Positions 35,562-43,648 of a stretch of 64,000 bases of DNA are shown here, piece after piece. The position numbers and the translations under genes were made by a program. This stretch comes from Sporosarcina luteola (GTDB lineage: Bacteria; Bacillota; Bacilli; Bacillales_A; Planococcaceae). The notes below the pieces were generated by a model, which saw only the letters and a list, made by a program, of their open reading frames with translations, had not been told where the DNA came from and ran no database searches. The stretch covers positions 1 through 64,000 of the forward strand of contig NZ_JAMBOI010000003.1 in the NCBI RefSeq assembly GCF_023715535.1. The letters are read 5' to 3'. Numbering within the stretch: the stretch's first letter is position 1; every line of letters starts with the position of its first letter.

Positions 35562-36062
35562 ATGATTAGACCCATGACTGCCGATGATATTAGCTATATT
35601 CAACACATTGCCCACATCACGTGGAATGATACATATGCTGGGATCATTCCTGAAAACATTCAGACAGCATTTATCGACCGCTCCTATTCCAATGCAATGA
35701 TGATCAAGCGGATGGAAAAAACGCATATGCTCGTCGCTGAATGTGAAAAAGGAATTCCGATCGGCTTCCTCAATTTCACAAGGGAAGATGAAGATGGCGA
35801 CTCGGAATTGACAGCCATGTATATTTTGCCTTCCCATCAGCATTCAGGCTATGGCAAAAAACTTTTCGACTATACGGTCAGCATGCTCGGCAACGCCAAA
35901 CAAATTTTCGTTTACGTTGATAGCAGAAATACGGCTGGACGTGCTTTTTATGAAAAACAAGGATTTGAATTGCTGGAGGTCTTCGAAGAATACTTTGAAG
36001 GCTACCCTGTTGAAACAGCACAATACGTTTATTATATTCACGAAACAGTGTACGCCTATTAA
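35562..36062 (+). CDS. GNAT-family N-acetyltransferase
   Basis: A 166-aa GNAT enzyme. The N-terminal RPMTADDISYIQHI, the acetyl-CoA loop with a degenerate pyrophosphate motif (SHQHSGYGKKLFD) and the helix VDSRNTAGRAFYEKQGFE are characteristic. The ATG at 35562 has GGAGGTGA 7 nt upstream. The acceptor is unknown. Confidence 0.85.
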   Translation: MIRPMTADDISYIQHIAHITWNDTYAGIIPENIQTAFIDRSYSNAMMIKRMEKTHMLVAECEKGIPIGFLNFTREDEDGDSELTAMYILPSHQHSGYGKKLFDYTVSMLGNAKQIFVYVDSRNTAGRAFYEKQGFELLEVFEEYFEGYPVETAQYVYYIHETVYAY

Positions 36063-36066
36063 GCTT

Positions 36067-36103
36067 AAAAGACGCTTCCCCGTCATGGGAAAGCGTCTTT
36101 TTA
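36067..36103. terminator. Bidirectional terminator, GNAT / DUF4064 gene
   Basis: AAAAGACGCTT and AAGCGTCTTTTT pair as a strong stem with CCC/GGG above a small bulge, and A/T tracts lie on both sides. Confidence 0.85.
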
Positions 36104-36105
36104 TT

Positions 36106-36579
36106 TTACAGCGGCCTCATTCCATCGCTGTTATAGGATTGATCCGCAAATTGAAGATCATCCTGTAATGGCGGCTTTTTCGTAAAGCAGAGAATTGCAG
36201 CGACATAAAGCAGAATGGAAGGCAACGATAAGATCCCGCCTAACAATCCGGCGATAATGAACATAATTCCTGCAAGCTTAGCATTCTTGTTTTTCCAGAT
36301 GTTGACGATACCAATAATATTCAGAACGACACTGATTATCATAGCAATGAGGAGGAACCAGAAGAATCCGCCCATGACACTAAAGACTCCGTAAATGGCA
36401 TCCATCTCGGCCTGCGTCATTGCCGGATCGGCCATCATTTCCCTTTCAAAATCCCGCATGGCTGCCGGATCGTTTTTTACTATATTAAAAATAGCCATTG
36501 CAATGAATCCAAAAACAACACCAATTGCAGTCATAATGACAGCAATGATGGATAATACTTTTTCTGCTGTGCGTTTCAA
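36106..36579 (-). CDS. DUF4064 membrane protein
   Basis: A 157-aa protein with about four membrane segments. It begins KRTAEKVLSIIAVIMTAIG and has the GGFFWFLLIAMIISVVLNIIG and IMFIIAGLLGGILSLPSILLY segments typical of DUF4064. The function is unknown. The TTG at 36579 was chosen, because AAAGGG lies 8 nt upstream; in-frame ATG codons further upstream have no ribosome site. Confidence 0.75.
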   Translation of the reverse strand: MKRTAEKVLSIIAVIMTAIGVVFGFIAMAIFNIVKNDPAAMRDFEREMMADPAMTQAEMDAIYGVFSVMGGFFWFLLIAMIISVVLNIIGIVNIWKNKNAKLAGIMFIIAGLLGGILSLPSILLYVAAILCFTKKPPLQDDLQFADQSYNSDGMRPL

Positions 36580-36679
36580 GTAAAGCACCCTTTCCTCTTG
36601 CATATTTTCTATCATAACAAGTATACGATTAGTAAAACAATAGGATTCATTACTCATCTATTTCTTTTTCAGAAGGCAA

Positions 36680-36711
36680 GTTTTGGAATACTCAATCCCG
36701 GGTAGTATATT
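36680..36711 (+). promoter_or_regulatory. Promoter of the 35-aa ORF (sigma-A and sigma-B-like)
   Basis: TTGGAA (36683-36688) and TATATT (36706-36711) have 17-bp spacing. Overlapping them, GTTTTG (36680-36685), 14 bp and GGGTAG (36700-36705) resemble a sigma-B site with three mismatches. Confidence 0.6.
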
Positions 36712-36755
36712 TCTATGAAACAAATCCTTCAACATACGAAAGGAGAGGATGAAAT

Positions 36756-36863
36756 ATGGGGAAAAATCTACTGTTCACTTCGACGGACATGTTTTACACG
36801 GTCGCAGGCGCATCCGTATTAACAGGCATCGTATATTTCGTCACAACTGCATGGGGACTATGA
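36756..36863 (+). CDS. 35-aa single-TM small protein
   Basis: A 35-codon ORF beginning MGKNLLFTSTDMF with one hydrophobic segment (TVAGASVLTGIVYFVTTAW). GGAGAGG lies 7 nt before the ATG, a promoter lies 44 bp upstream and a strong terminator starts 18 bp after the stop, so it forms a complete transcription unit. I do not recognise the family. Confidence 0.7.
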   Translation: MGKNLLFTSTDMFYTVAGASVLTGIVYFVTTAWGL

Positions 36864-36881
36864 TTCTACATCGAAATAAAT

Positions 36882-36921
36882 AAAAGGCAATCCTTTAACC
36901 ATTGAAGGATTGCCTTTTTTT
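36882..36921. terminator. Bidirectional terminator after the 35-aa ORF
   Basis: A perfect stem of 12 bp (AAGGCAATCCTT paired with AAGGATTGCCTT, 9-nt loop) followed by seven T and preceded by A residues. Confidence 0.92.
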
Positions 36922-36930
36922 GTTTTGTTC

Positions 36931-37212
36931 TTACGCTTTTACATCATCGTATTCTTTGTATCGATTGAACGCAGTGACTACATACGAGCATACCGCTTCC
37001 ATCTTATACCCTTTTTCACGGGCATATTCTGCGGCGCGATCGAGCAGTTGCTTTGCCACTCCCTGCCCTCGCAAGTCTTCTGATACATACGTATGATCCA
37101 TGACCATGACATCGGCGAGAAGTGTCCATGTGATTTCAGCTAGCAACTTTCCATCCTTTTCATGCTTGAACGCGAATGCGTCCCCGCCAAGCTCAACTAA
37201 TTCAAATTCCAT
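36931..37212 (-). CDS. Short GNAT-like acetyltransferase (YjdJ type)
   Basis: A 93-aa protein of the compact N-acetyltransferase group with the core VMDHTYVSEDLRGQGVAKQLLDRAAEYAREKG, which contains the acetyl-CoA-binding RGQGVA loop. AAAGGAGAT precedes the ATG. The substrate is unknown. Confidence 0.85.
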   Translation of the reverse strand: MEFELVELGGDAFAFKHEKDGKLLAEITWTLLADVMVMDHTYVSEDLRGQGVAKQLLDRAAEYAREKGYKMEAVCSYVVTAFNRYKEYDDVKA

Positions 37213-37257
37213 GAGATCATCTCCTTTTCCAATATTCTATCACAGCGCATGGGCATA

Positions 37258-38145
37258 TCACTTGAACCATGACTTGATTGATTCAAAAAGATCCGCAAAG
37301 AACTGTTGTACTTTATCCCAAAAACCAGGATCGATATCGCCGAACTTCTCTTTGATTGTCGTCGCCATGTCGGATAATTGCTCCGACAGCTTTCCAAAGT
37401 CGATGTCCAAATTCCGGATCCGGTCCATCAAGTCGATCAGCAATTGCCGATCAGCTTCGCTCAGCTCGATGTTCAGCTTCTTCAATTGGTCATTTACAAT
37501 TTTCTCGACTTCTTCTTTCGTTGCAGGCTTGTTCTCGGCAATCGCCTTTTTGATTTCCGTGAGGAGTTCAGCCACTTTGTCCTGATCGATTCCGGAGTCC
37601 TTCGCAAACTTCGTCGCCAAGTTCAACTCGTCATTTGCGACGTCCGTCCGCTCGGTATCAAGTGTTTCCCCCGAAACTTCATACGCCTTGTATATCCCTA
37701 CTAATGCAGAATGTCCTGTCACTGGCTTCGGTGCCGCCACTTCGACGATTGCGTCTTCAATTCCTGCCGTCATCATCGCTGTTGCATACATCTCGTTCGT
37801 CACTTGCGTAATATTGTCAGGCGTGACGATTTTTATGACGAGGCCTTTCCCTGCATCCTGCCTTGTAATTTTGGCGGATGAATACATTCTCGCCTGGCTG
37901 TTGCCGTCTTTAATATATTTCACAAGATCATTTCCAGCGACCGTAATCTCTTCAACTTCGGCAGTCTCTTCGACTTTCAAGCTTTTCTTGACGCTTTCCT
38001 TCTCCGCGTCTGTCAAGTTCGCCCCCAACACAACAATGGGCACACCTAGTTTTTCATCAATGGCCGTATCGGCTTTCGCATACGTCGGCAGCAAGCCCCC
38101 GACCACTAGCAGCAATGCGCCCGCCGCCATCAATACTCTTTTCAT
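37258..38145 (-). CDS. Secreted DUF1002 protein (YpuA-like)
   Basis: A 295-aa secreted protein with a Sec signal peptide (about 1-26, ALLLVVGGLLPTYAKA). The DUF1002 region follows (GVPIVVLGANLTDAEKESVKK; YSSAKITRQDAGKGLVI; MMTAGIEDAIVEVAAPKPVTGHSALVG). A C-terminal helical part ends in an amphipathic aromatic segment (FWDKVQQFFADLFESIKSWF) that could associate with membrane. GGAGGGAAAGCTT precedes the ATG. The function is unknown. Confidence 0.85.
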   Translation of the reverse strand: MKRVLMAAGALLLVVGGLLPTYAKADTAIDEKLGVPIVVLGANLTDAEKESVKKSLKVEETAEVEEITVAGNDLVKYIKDGNSQARMYSSAKITRQDAGKGLVIKIVTPDNITQVTNEMYATAMMTAGIEDAIVEVAAPKPVTGHSALVGIYKAYEVSGETLDTERTDVANDELNLATKFAKDSGIDQDKVAELLTEIKKAIAENKPATKEEVEKIVNDQLKKLNIELSEADRQLLIDLMDRIRNLDIDFGKLSEQLSDMATTIKEKFGDIDPGFWDKVQQFFADLFESIKSWFK

Positions 38146-38203
38146 AAGCTTTCCCTCCTGTACTATGATGTAGTACGAAGTGCATTGAAAAAGGTTCCAG
38201 TTC

Positions 38204-39064
38204 TCATTTCAAAGTGGTCCAACCTTCACTTTGCGTAACTTTCCCTTCCTTCATCAGCTTGCCGAGCGCCCGTTTGAATGAACCCTTGCTCATCCCGAAC
38301 ATCTCACTAATTTCATCCGGAGTCGATTTATCCGAAAACGGCATTTTCCCGCCTACATCGCTGAGGTAGCGGTAAACAGTTTCCGCATCATCTCCGAGGC
38401 GCTCCTCTTTCCTTGGCAGCAACGAGCCGTTTAGCGTACCGTCATCGCGTACATCAATAATCCGGATATCCACTTCCTCGCCTAGACGCGGCTCATTCTC
38501 CCGTTCCGTCTGGTGGACGAAAATACGATACGTTTCCGGAATGCTCAAAAAGAACGATCCTACCGGCAATAGACGGTATGCCCTTGCCTTCAAGTTCTTA
38601 TTGAAAGTCGTTTCAGGTGCATCCTCAATCAATTCCAGCACCCTCTCCTCCGTTGCAAGGCGCCCGAAGATGTTGCCGCCGAGATCGGTGCGCAATGTCA
38701 TGAACAGCTCATCGTCCGTCTTTGGCCATAACGCTTTCACTCTAGGCAAGTCCGCTTTATTCACGAGCACTTCGAAGGAGGAGCCGATATCTACATACGC
38801 GCCTTCCTTGTCATCGATCCGGATCACTCGTCCCCAACCGAATGACTCGCATGTCATCTTCGGGATATTAGCAGTCGCTGTCAATTCACCACGCCTGTTC
38901 ATATATAGGAAGACCTCGACGTCATCCCCCTCTTCGACAGGTGATTCGAATTCCGATGCATTGATCATAATCTCCTGCTCGTCTCCGCCATCCAGCACCC
39001 ATCTTGATCCTTCCTGGCCAATTACGGTCAGTTGGGCAATAAAACCCGGTTTATGTTCAGTCAT
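38204..39064 (-). CDS. cvfB: S1-domain RNA-binding protein CvfB (YitL)
   Basis: A 286-aa protein with tandem S1-like domains (IAQLTVIGQEGSRWVLD; GWGRVIRIDDKEGAYVDIG; LGEEVDIRIIDVRDDGTLNGSL) and a C-terminal winged helix (SDKSTPDEISEMFGMSKGSFKRALGKLMKEGKV). This is the CvfB layout, known in Staphylococcus aureus as an RNA-binding virulence regulator. GAGGAGATATGAA precedes the ATG. It lies 19 bp after mntR and is likely cotranscribed. Confidence 0.92.
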   Translation of the reverse strand: MTEHKPGFIAQLTVIGQEGSRWVLDGGDEQEIMINASEFESPVEEGDDVEVFLYMNRRGELTATANIPKMTCESFGWGRVIRIDDKEGAYVDIGSSFEVLVNKADLPRVKALWPKTDDELFMTLRTDLGGNIFGRLATEERVLELIEDAPETTFNKNLKARAYRLLPVGSFFLSIPETYRIFVHQTERENEPRLGEEVDIRIIDVRDDGTLNGSLLPRKEERLGDDAETVYRYLSDVGGKMPFSDKSTPDEISEMFGMSKGSFKRALGKLMKEGKVTQSEGWTTLK

Positions 39065-39083
39065 TTCATATCTCCTCTTCCAT

Positions 39084-39494
39084 TTAGAAGCTTTGTCGTT
39101 CCTTCAGTCTTTGCACGAACCCGTCGTCCTCTTTCATCGCTTCCACCAAGTCTGTAATCCGGTCCATCGCATTCCAGCTCAGGTGGTGCTCGATCCCTTC
39201 AACATCCTGATAGATGTTCTTCTCTTCGACGCCGATGATCCGGAGAAACTGTTCAAGAAGTTCATGTCGCCTGACGAGCTTCTTTCCGAATGTCAATCCT
39301 TTTTCTGTCAGCTCAAGCCCTCTATATCGCTCATAGATGGCATACCCTTCACGGTCGAGCCGCTGCGCCATTTTTGTTACAGAAGAAGGCAATACCGAAA
39401 GTGCTTCCGCCACATCGGAGACGCGGGCCTCTCCCCTCGCCTCGAGCTGCATATAAATCTGTTCAATATAATCTTCCATACTTGGTGTTGCCAA
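39084..39494 (-). CDS. mntR: Manganese-responsive repressor MntR
   Basis: A 136-aa DtxR-family regulator closely matching B. subtilis MntR. A winged helix ([26 protein letters not shown]) is followed by the dimerisation and metal-binding domain ([34 protein letters not shown]) with the usual Asp, Glu and His ligands. The start is TTG with GGAGG 8 nt upstream. No manganese transporter gene lies in this window. Confidence 0.95.
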   Translation of the reverse strand: MATPSMEDYIEQIYMQLEARGEARVSDVAEALSVLPSSVTKMAQRLDREGYAIYERYRGLELTEKGLTFGKKLVRRHELLEQFLRIIGVEEKNIYQDVEGIEHHLSWNAMDRITDLVEAMKEDDGFVQRLKERQSF

Positions 39495-39555
39495 TCATTC
39501 CACCTCCAGTATGTACATTCCCTGCCCATTTAATGATAAATCATGCATGCAAACA

Positions 39556-39581
39556 GTTTACAAGTTCCAACTTACGGGTAA
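39556..39581 (+). promoter_or_regulatory. sigma-B-type promoter of the 51-aa membrane protein
   Basis: GTTTAC (39556-39561), 14 bp, GGGTAA (39576-39581): one mismatch to GTTTAA and full agreement with GGGWAW. The site is 32 bp before the start codon. Confidence 0.7.
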
Positions 39582-39613
39582 ATTCACTATACCACTTCGA
39601 AGGAGTGAAAAAA

Positions 39614-39769
39614 ATGGGTAAAATACTATGGATTATTATCGTAGCACTAATCGCCTTCTGGCTGCTTGGATTTGTCATGAAGGTCGGAGGCGGACTTATC
39701 CACCTTCTGTTAGTCATCGCAGGAATCATATTCGTCATCCAGTTATTAACCGGCAGGCGATCAGTTTGA
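39614..39769 (+). CDS. lmo0937-family small membrane protein
   Basis: A 51-aa protein with two hydrophobic segments (ILWIIIVALIAFWLLGFVM and GLIHLLLVIAGIIFVIQLL) joined by KVGGG. This matches the lmo0937-type family of tiny membrane proteins as I recall it. AAGGAG lies 9 nt before the ATG. The upstream promoter is of sigma-B type, which suggests a general-stress role. It is divergent from mntR. Confidence 0.8.
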   Translation: MGKILWIIIVALIAFWLLGFVMKVGGGLIHLLLVIAGIIFVIQLLTGRRSV

Positions 39770-39771
39770 AG

Positions 39772-39809
39772 AAAGGGTGCCCAATTAGTGGCACCCTTTC
39801 TCATTTTAC
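39772..39809 (+). terminator. Terminator of the 51-aa gene
   Basis: A perfect 10-bp stem (AAAGGGTGCC / GGCACCCTTT, 8-nt loop) followed by a T-rich stretch (CTCATTTTA) right after the stop codon. Confidence 0.75.
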
Positions 39810-40907
39810 TTTTCCATAAATGCATGTATTCCGCAATTGCTTACCATCCGCCGAAAGGGAATCGCATCTCAATGTCCCTTCAAGCTCAAATCCTGCCCGT
39901 TCAGCTACAGAACGGCTTTTCACATTTTCCTCATCACATCTGATTTCCACTCTGCGAGCGTGCAGCTCCTCGAATGCGAAGCGCGTCAAACGTTCAACCG
40001 CCTCTGTCATAAGCCCCTGCCCTTCGAATTTCGTATCCAGCCAATACCCGATTTCAAACTTCGGAACTGTCCAGTCGATGCGGTGAAGTCCCGTCGACCC
40101 AACGAATTCTCCCGTCTCTTTCGAGAACATATGGAGCCGCAAGTCTTTCCGTGTAATGAAATCGGCAATTGCCTGCCGCAGATTCTCCTCTGTCGTATGC
40201 AGCTCAGGCGCCTTTTGCGCAAATGGCATCCATTCCTTTAAAGCTGGCTGCGAATTCCGCATTGCATTCCACACATCAAGAGCGTCTTCCACTTCGGGCA
40301 TGCGGATAACGAGCCTCTCCGACTCGAATTCAGTCGGGAAATTCGGTATGCGTTTTTTCGGTTTTTCTCCGATGCCTGCATCTTCCCACATGACAGGAGT
40401 CGTCGTTCCCGCCAGGAAGTCTTCACGCGTCATCCCGTATGTGACAGCGTCATAATACGAGTTCTCTTTCGGCGAAAACCACGCTTTGCGCAAGTGGGCT
40501 TCCTTTACAAACCCTGCGCGCTCGAATGTCTTACGCATTGCCAAGTTGTCTTGACGCGTATGGCCCTCCAGACGGATCTTCTCCTCCGGCATGCCGAACA
40601 CGAACTCCGTAATGAGGCGGAGCGCTTTCGGTCCGTATCCGAATCCTCTATAACGATCAGCAATCCGTAAATCGAACAGCGGAATTTCATCCTGCAAATC
40701 ATGGATCTTCACGATTCCGACAATATCTTCTTCCTCGTTTTGCACCCAGAACGTCTTCACTTCATCCGATTCATAACCGCCTTCTTCAATCGTCTTTTCG
40801 ATCAGTTCACGTTCCGGATGCGCATTTCCATGAAACGGCCATGTATTCGTCGTCAAAAAATGAATGAGCTGTTCTTGTTCCTCCATCGTCCATTCCCGCA
40901 ATTTCAT
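39801..40907 (-). CDS. Tandem GNAT acetyltransferase (RimJ/RimL-like fusion)
   Basis: A 368-aa protein made of two GNAT domains. The first (about 1-165) has DRYRGFGYGPKALRLI and RQDNLAMRKTFERAGF. The second (about 190-366) is RimJ-like, with ESERLVIRMPEVEDALDVWNAM, TKFEGQGLMTEAVERL and NVKSRSVAERAGFELEG. Each seems complete. The second type acetylates protein N termini or small molecules; the substrate here is unknown. A GGGGGGG run lies 7 nt before the ATG. Confidence 0.88.
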   Translation of the reverse strand: MKLREWTMEEQEQLIHFLTTNTWPFHGNAHPERELIEKTIEEGGYESDEVKTFWVQNEEEDIVGIVKIHDLQDEIPLFDLRIADRYRGFGYGPKALRLITEFVFGMPEEKIRLEGHTRQDNLAMRKTFERAGFVKEAHLRKAWFSPKENSYYDAVTYGMTREDFLAGTTTPVMWEDAGIGEKPKKRIPNFPTEFESERLVIRMPEVEDALDVWNAMRNSQPALKEWMPFAQKAPELHTTEENLRQAIADFITRKDLRLHMFSKETGEFVGSTGLHRIDWTVPKFEIGYWLDTKFEGQGLMTEAVERLTRFAFEELHARRVEIRCDEENVKSRSVAERAGFELEGTLRCDSLSADGKQLRNTCIYGKVK

Positions 40908-40937
40908 TCCAATTCCCCCCCGTTCGGGCTGCGTACT

Positions 40938-43037
40938 TCACTTATGGATTCGCAACAATCTAAGTGAATTCAAAACGACGAGCAACGTCGCTCCCATATC
41001 CGCAAAGATTGCAATCCATAAAGTCAACCATCCTGGGATGATCAAAAGCAGCGCTACAATTTTTAAGCCTACTGCAAACATAATATTTTCTTTAATAATC
41101 TGCAACGTTTTTCGGCTTAATTTCATCGTATACGGCAATTGTCGGAGATCATCCGCCATCAATGCGATATCCGCCGTCTCTAGGGCGGCATCAGTTCCTG
41201 CCCCTCCCATGGCGATCCCGATTGAAGACGCGGCTAATGCAGGAGCGTCATTAATGCCGTCGCCGACCATCGCGACCCGGCCATATTGACCGATCAATCC
41301 TTTCACGGCAGTCAATTTGTCCTCCGGCATGAGCCCTGCACGGACATCCGTCACACCAGCAATCGTTGCAATTGCTTCAGCTGTCCGCTCATCATCGCCC
41401 GTCAGCATGACCGTATGCCGGATTCCGACTCCCTTCAATTGACGCAGGACATCGGCACTTTCCTCCCGCAATGGATCCGTCACTGCGATCAACGCCTGGA
41501 ATTCATGATTGAAGAGAACCGCCATGACGGATTTCCCTTCCTGTTGCAAGCTTCCTGCGCGTTTTTTCATTTCAGCAGGGAGTTCCGCAAGCTCGGACGC
41601 CCATTTCATGCTCCCTACGTGGACTAGAGCACCATCCACTTCCCCGAAGGCCCCTTTCCCGGTGACCGACTGGAAATTCCGGATTTCCGCTAATCCTTCA
41701 CCTTGTTCTTTCGCATAATCGACAATTGCCCGTGCCAACGGATGCTGGGACATCGACTCGACCGCAGCGACCGCTTGCAGGAGATTCCGTTTCTCTCCAC
41801 CCTCAGTAATGAAATCCGTCACTTCAGGATATCCTTTTGTCAACGTGCCCGTCTTGTCGAAGGCGACCGCAGTAATGCGTCCCATCTCTTCAAGATAGAC
41901 GCCTCCTTTAATGAGGACACCTTGGCGGGCGGCATTTCCGATTGCCGTCACGATGGCAACAGGTGTGGATACGACGAGCGCGCAAGGACAGCCGACGACA
42001 AGCACCGCGAGCCCTTGGTAAATCCATGTCTGCCAATCCCCTCCGAATAATGGCGGGACGATAGCGACTAATAATGCGATTCCGATAATGATCGGTGTAT
42101 AGTATTTTGCAAACCGGTCGACAAATTTCTGCGAAGGAGCCTTCTCTGCTTGGGCGTCCTCGACGAGGTGGATGATTTTGGCGATGGTCGTATCCCCGAC
42201 GAGTTTTGTCACGGTCACTTCGAGCGCACCTTCTTCATTCAACGTTCCCGCAAACACTTCGTCATCCTGCTGTTTCAACACGGGGACCGATTCCCCTGTG
42301 ATTGCCGCCTGATTGACAGTCGATTGCCCGCTCATAACGATGCCGTCCATAGCAATTTTCTGGCCTGGTTTCACGATTAGTATATCGCCGACTCGGATAT
42401 CCTCAGTCGGAAGCTCCATCATGCCGCCATTCCTTTTCACAAGCGCGGACGCAGGGGCGATATCCATGAGCTGGCGGATCGATTGACGCGCTTTATTCAT
42501 GGAGTATGCTTCGAGCGCTTCACTCACTGCGAATAAAAAGACGACGACAGCCGCTTCCTGCCATTCACCGATGATTGCCGCTCCGATAATCGCGATCGTC
42601 ATCAACGTCTTCATGTCGAAATCAAGTCGTACAAGGTTCTTGACGCCTGTGATGAACATTCCCGTCCCGCCGATCAGGATGGCGGCGGCGAACAGTCCAG
42701 TTGCTACTGTCGGATGCGGGACGTCCCGATAAGTGAAATACATCCCCGCAATGACGAGCAATAGGGATAAGAATGTAACGATATTTTCTTTCCTTTGGTA
42801 AAATGGAATTTTCGGCTCCGTATTCCTATTCGTCAAAGGCACGACTTGAATGCCATCGAATGCACCTGCCGCCTGGAGCTCCTCCATCGTCGCTTCGCCT
42901 GTGAAAGAAAGCTTGGATGCGCCAAAGTTGACCGTTGCTTCAGAAACGGACGGGATGCTTTTCACATTATTTTCGAATTTCATTGCACAGTTTGCACAAG
43001 TGAGATTCTCGAGTCTGTACTCCGTTTTAGTGGTCAT
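40938..43037 (-). CDS. cadA: Heavy-metal P1B-type ATPase (CadA/ZntA-like)
   Basis: A 699-aa efflux ATPase. One N-terminal metal-binding domain (LTCANCAMKFENNV), the transmembrane CPC site (VVGCPCALV), the phosphorylation motif DKTGTLTKG, the SQHPLA helix and GDGINDAPALAASSIG are all present. This pattern predicts export of Cd, Zn, Pb or Co. The ATG at 43037 lies inside the regulator gene (11-nt overlap), with AAGGGGG 9 nt upstream. It forms an operon with the ArsR-family gene. Confidence 0.92.
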   Translation of the reverse strand: MTTKTEYRLENLTCANCAMKFENNVKSIPSVSEATVNFGASKLSFTGEATMEELQAAGAFDGIQVVPLTNRNTEPKIPFYQRKENIVTFLSLLLVIAGMYFTYRDVPHPTVATGLFAAAILIGGTGMFITGVKNLVRLDFDMKTLMTIAIIGAAIIGEWQEAAVVVFLFAVSEALEAYSMNKARQSIRQLMDIAPASALVKRNGGMMELPTEDIRVGDILIVKPGQKIAMDGIVMSGQSTVNQAAITGESVPVLKQQDDEVFAGTLNEEGALEVTVTKLVGDTTIAKIIHLVEDAQAEKAPSQKFVDRFAKYYTPIIIGIALLVAIVPPLFGGDWQTWIYQGLAVLVVGCPCALVVSTPVAIVTAIGNAARQGVLIKGGVYLEEMGRITAVAFDKTGTLTKGYPEVTDFITEGGEKRNLLQAVAAVESMSQHPLARAIVDYAKEQGEGLAEIRNFQSVTGKGAFGEVDGALVHVGSMKWASELAELPAEMKKRAGSLQQEGKSVMAVLFNHEFQALIAVTDPLREESADVLRQLKGVGIRHTVMLTGDDERTAEAIATIAGVTDVRAGLMPEDKLTAVKGLIGQYGRVAMVGDGINDAPALAASSIGIAMGGAGTDAALETADIALMADDLRQLPYTMKLSRKTLQIIKENIMFAVGLKIVALLLIIPGWLTLWIAIFADMGATLLVVLNSLRLLRIHK

Positions 43038-43398
43038 CCGGCTCATCCCCCTTTTCCGAGGCATGATCATGGGCAATCTTTACAAGGTCATAAACATGGC
43101 CATCCGCCAGTGAATAATAAACCATCTTCCCTTTGCGCTCTGATTTCGCAAGACTATGCTCCCGCAAATAGCGAAGATGATGGGACGCCGTCGCATTAGA
43201 TGCGCCGATGACCGCTGCCACGTCACAGACGCACATCTGCTCCTCGAGCGTGAGAGAATAGGCAATCTTCAATCTCGTTTCGTCTGCGAGCGCCTTGAAT
43301 ATTTGCACCATGCCGCCAACATCCGGCAGCCCTCTTTGAACTTTCTCGACTACCTCCTCATGGACAACTGTCACTTCGCATGTATCTTTGACCTTCAT
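43027..43398 (-). CDS. cadC: ArsR/SmtB-family metal repressor (CadC-like)
   Basis: A 123-aa repressor. An N-terminal CEV cysteine, the winged helix with CVCDVAAVIGASNATASHHLRYLREHSL, and a C-terminal histidine-rich tail (HDHASEKGDEPDDH) are seen. The CxC in the DNA helix and the N-terminal cysteine match the CadC alpha-3N metal site. It is followed by the overlapping P-type ATPase gene. Two matching palindromes frame its promoter. Confidence 0.92.
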   Translation of the reverse strand: MKVKDTCEVTVVHEEVVEKVQRGLPDVGGMVQIFKALADETRLKIAYSLTLEEQMCVCDVAAVIGASNATASHHLRYLREHSLAKSERKGKMVYYSLADGHVYDLVKIAHDHASEKGDEPDDH

Positions 43399-43411
43399 TT
43401 CGGCACCTCAT

Positions 43412-43427
43412 TCAAATGTTCATTTGA
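43412..43427. promoter_or_regulatory. CadC operator 1, TCAAA-N6-TTTGA
   Basis: The perfect palindrome TCAAATGTTCATTTGA lies between the -10 box and the cadC start codon. It resembles the CadC/SmtB box. Confidence 0.85.
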
Positions 43428-43431
43428 TTAT

Positions 43432-43460
43432 AGTATATGTGGACACTTTTCTGATTGCAA
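43432..43460 (-). promoter_or_regulatory. sigma-A promoter of cadC-cadA
   Basis: TTGCAA (43455-43460), 17 bp, TATACT (43432-43437) on the minus strand, flanked by the two palindromes. Confidence 0.8.
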
Positions 43461-43466
43461 GGACAA

Positions 43467-43482
43467 TCAAACAAGTATTTGA
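43467..43482. promoter_or_regulatory. CadC operator 2, TCAAA-N6-TTTGA
   Basis: A second palindrome of identical size (TCAAACAAGTATTTGA, extended to CAATCAAA/TTTGATTG) directly upstream of the -35 box. The centres of the two sites are 55 bp apart. Confidence 0.8.
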
Positions 43483-43648
43483 TTGTTTATTTCATTCCAA
43501 AATAAAGGGTTTTGACCATTCGTATGGAAGTTGATAATTATTCCTATAAAATCGCTGCGGGAGAAGCAGCCGGATGCATCAGTCTTAAAGTGGCATAGTA
43601 GAGTGAGGGACCACAGCGGACCATCAAGTGAAACGGAGTGTGGAATAA

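Noticed and set aside
43560-43648. T-box leader before the P1 aminopeptidase gene
   Set aside because: GAGTGAGGGACCACAGCGGACC looks a little like the T-box sequence, but the key bases differ, no specifier stem or terminator is present and the leader is too short.
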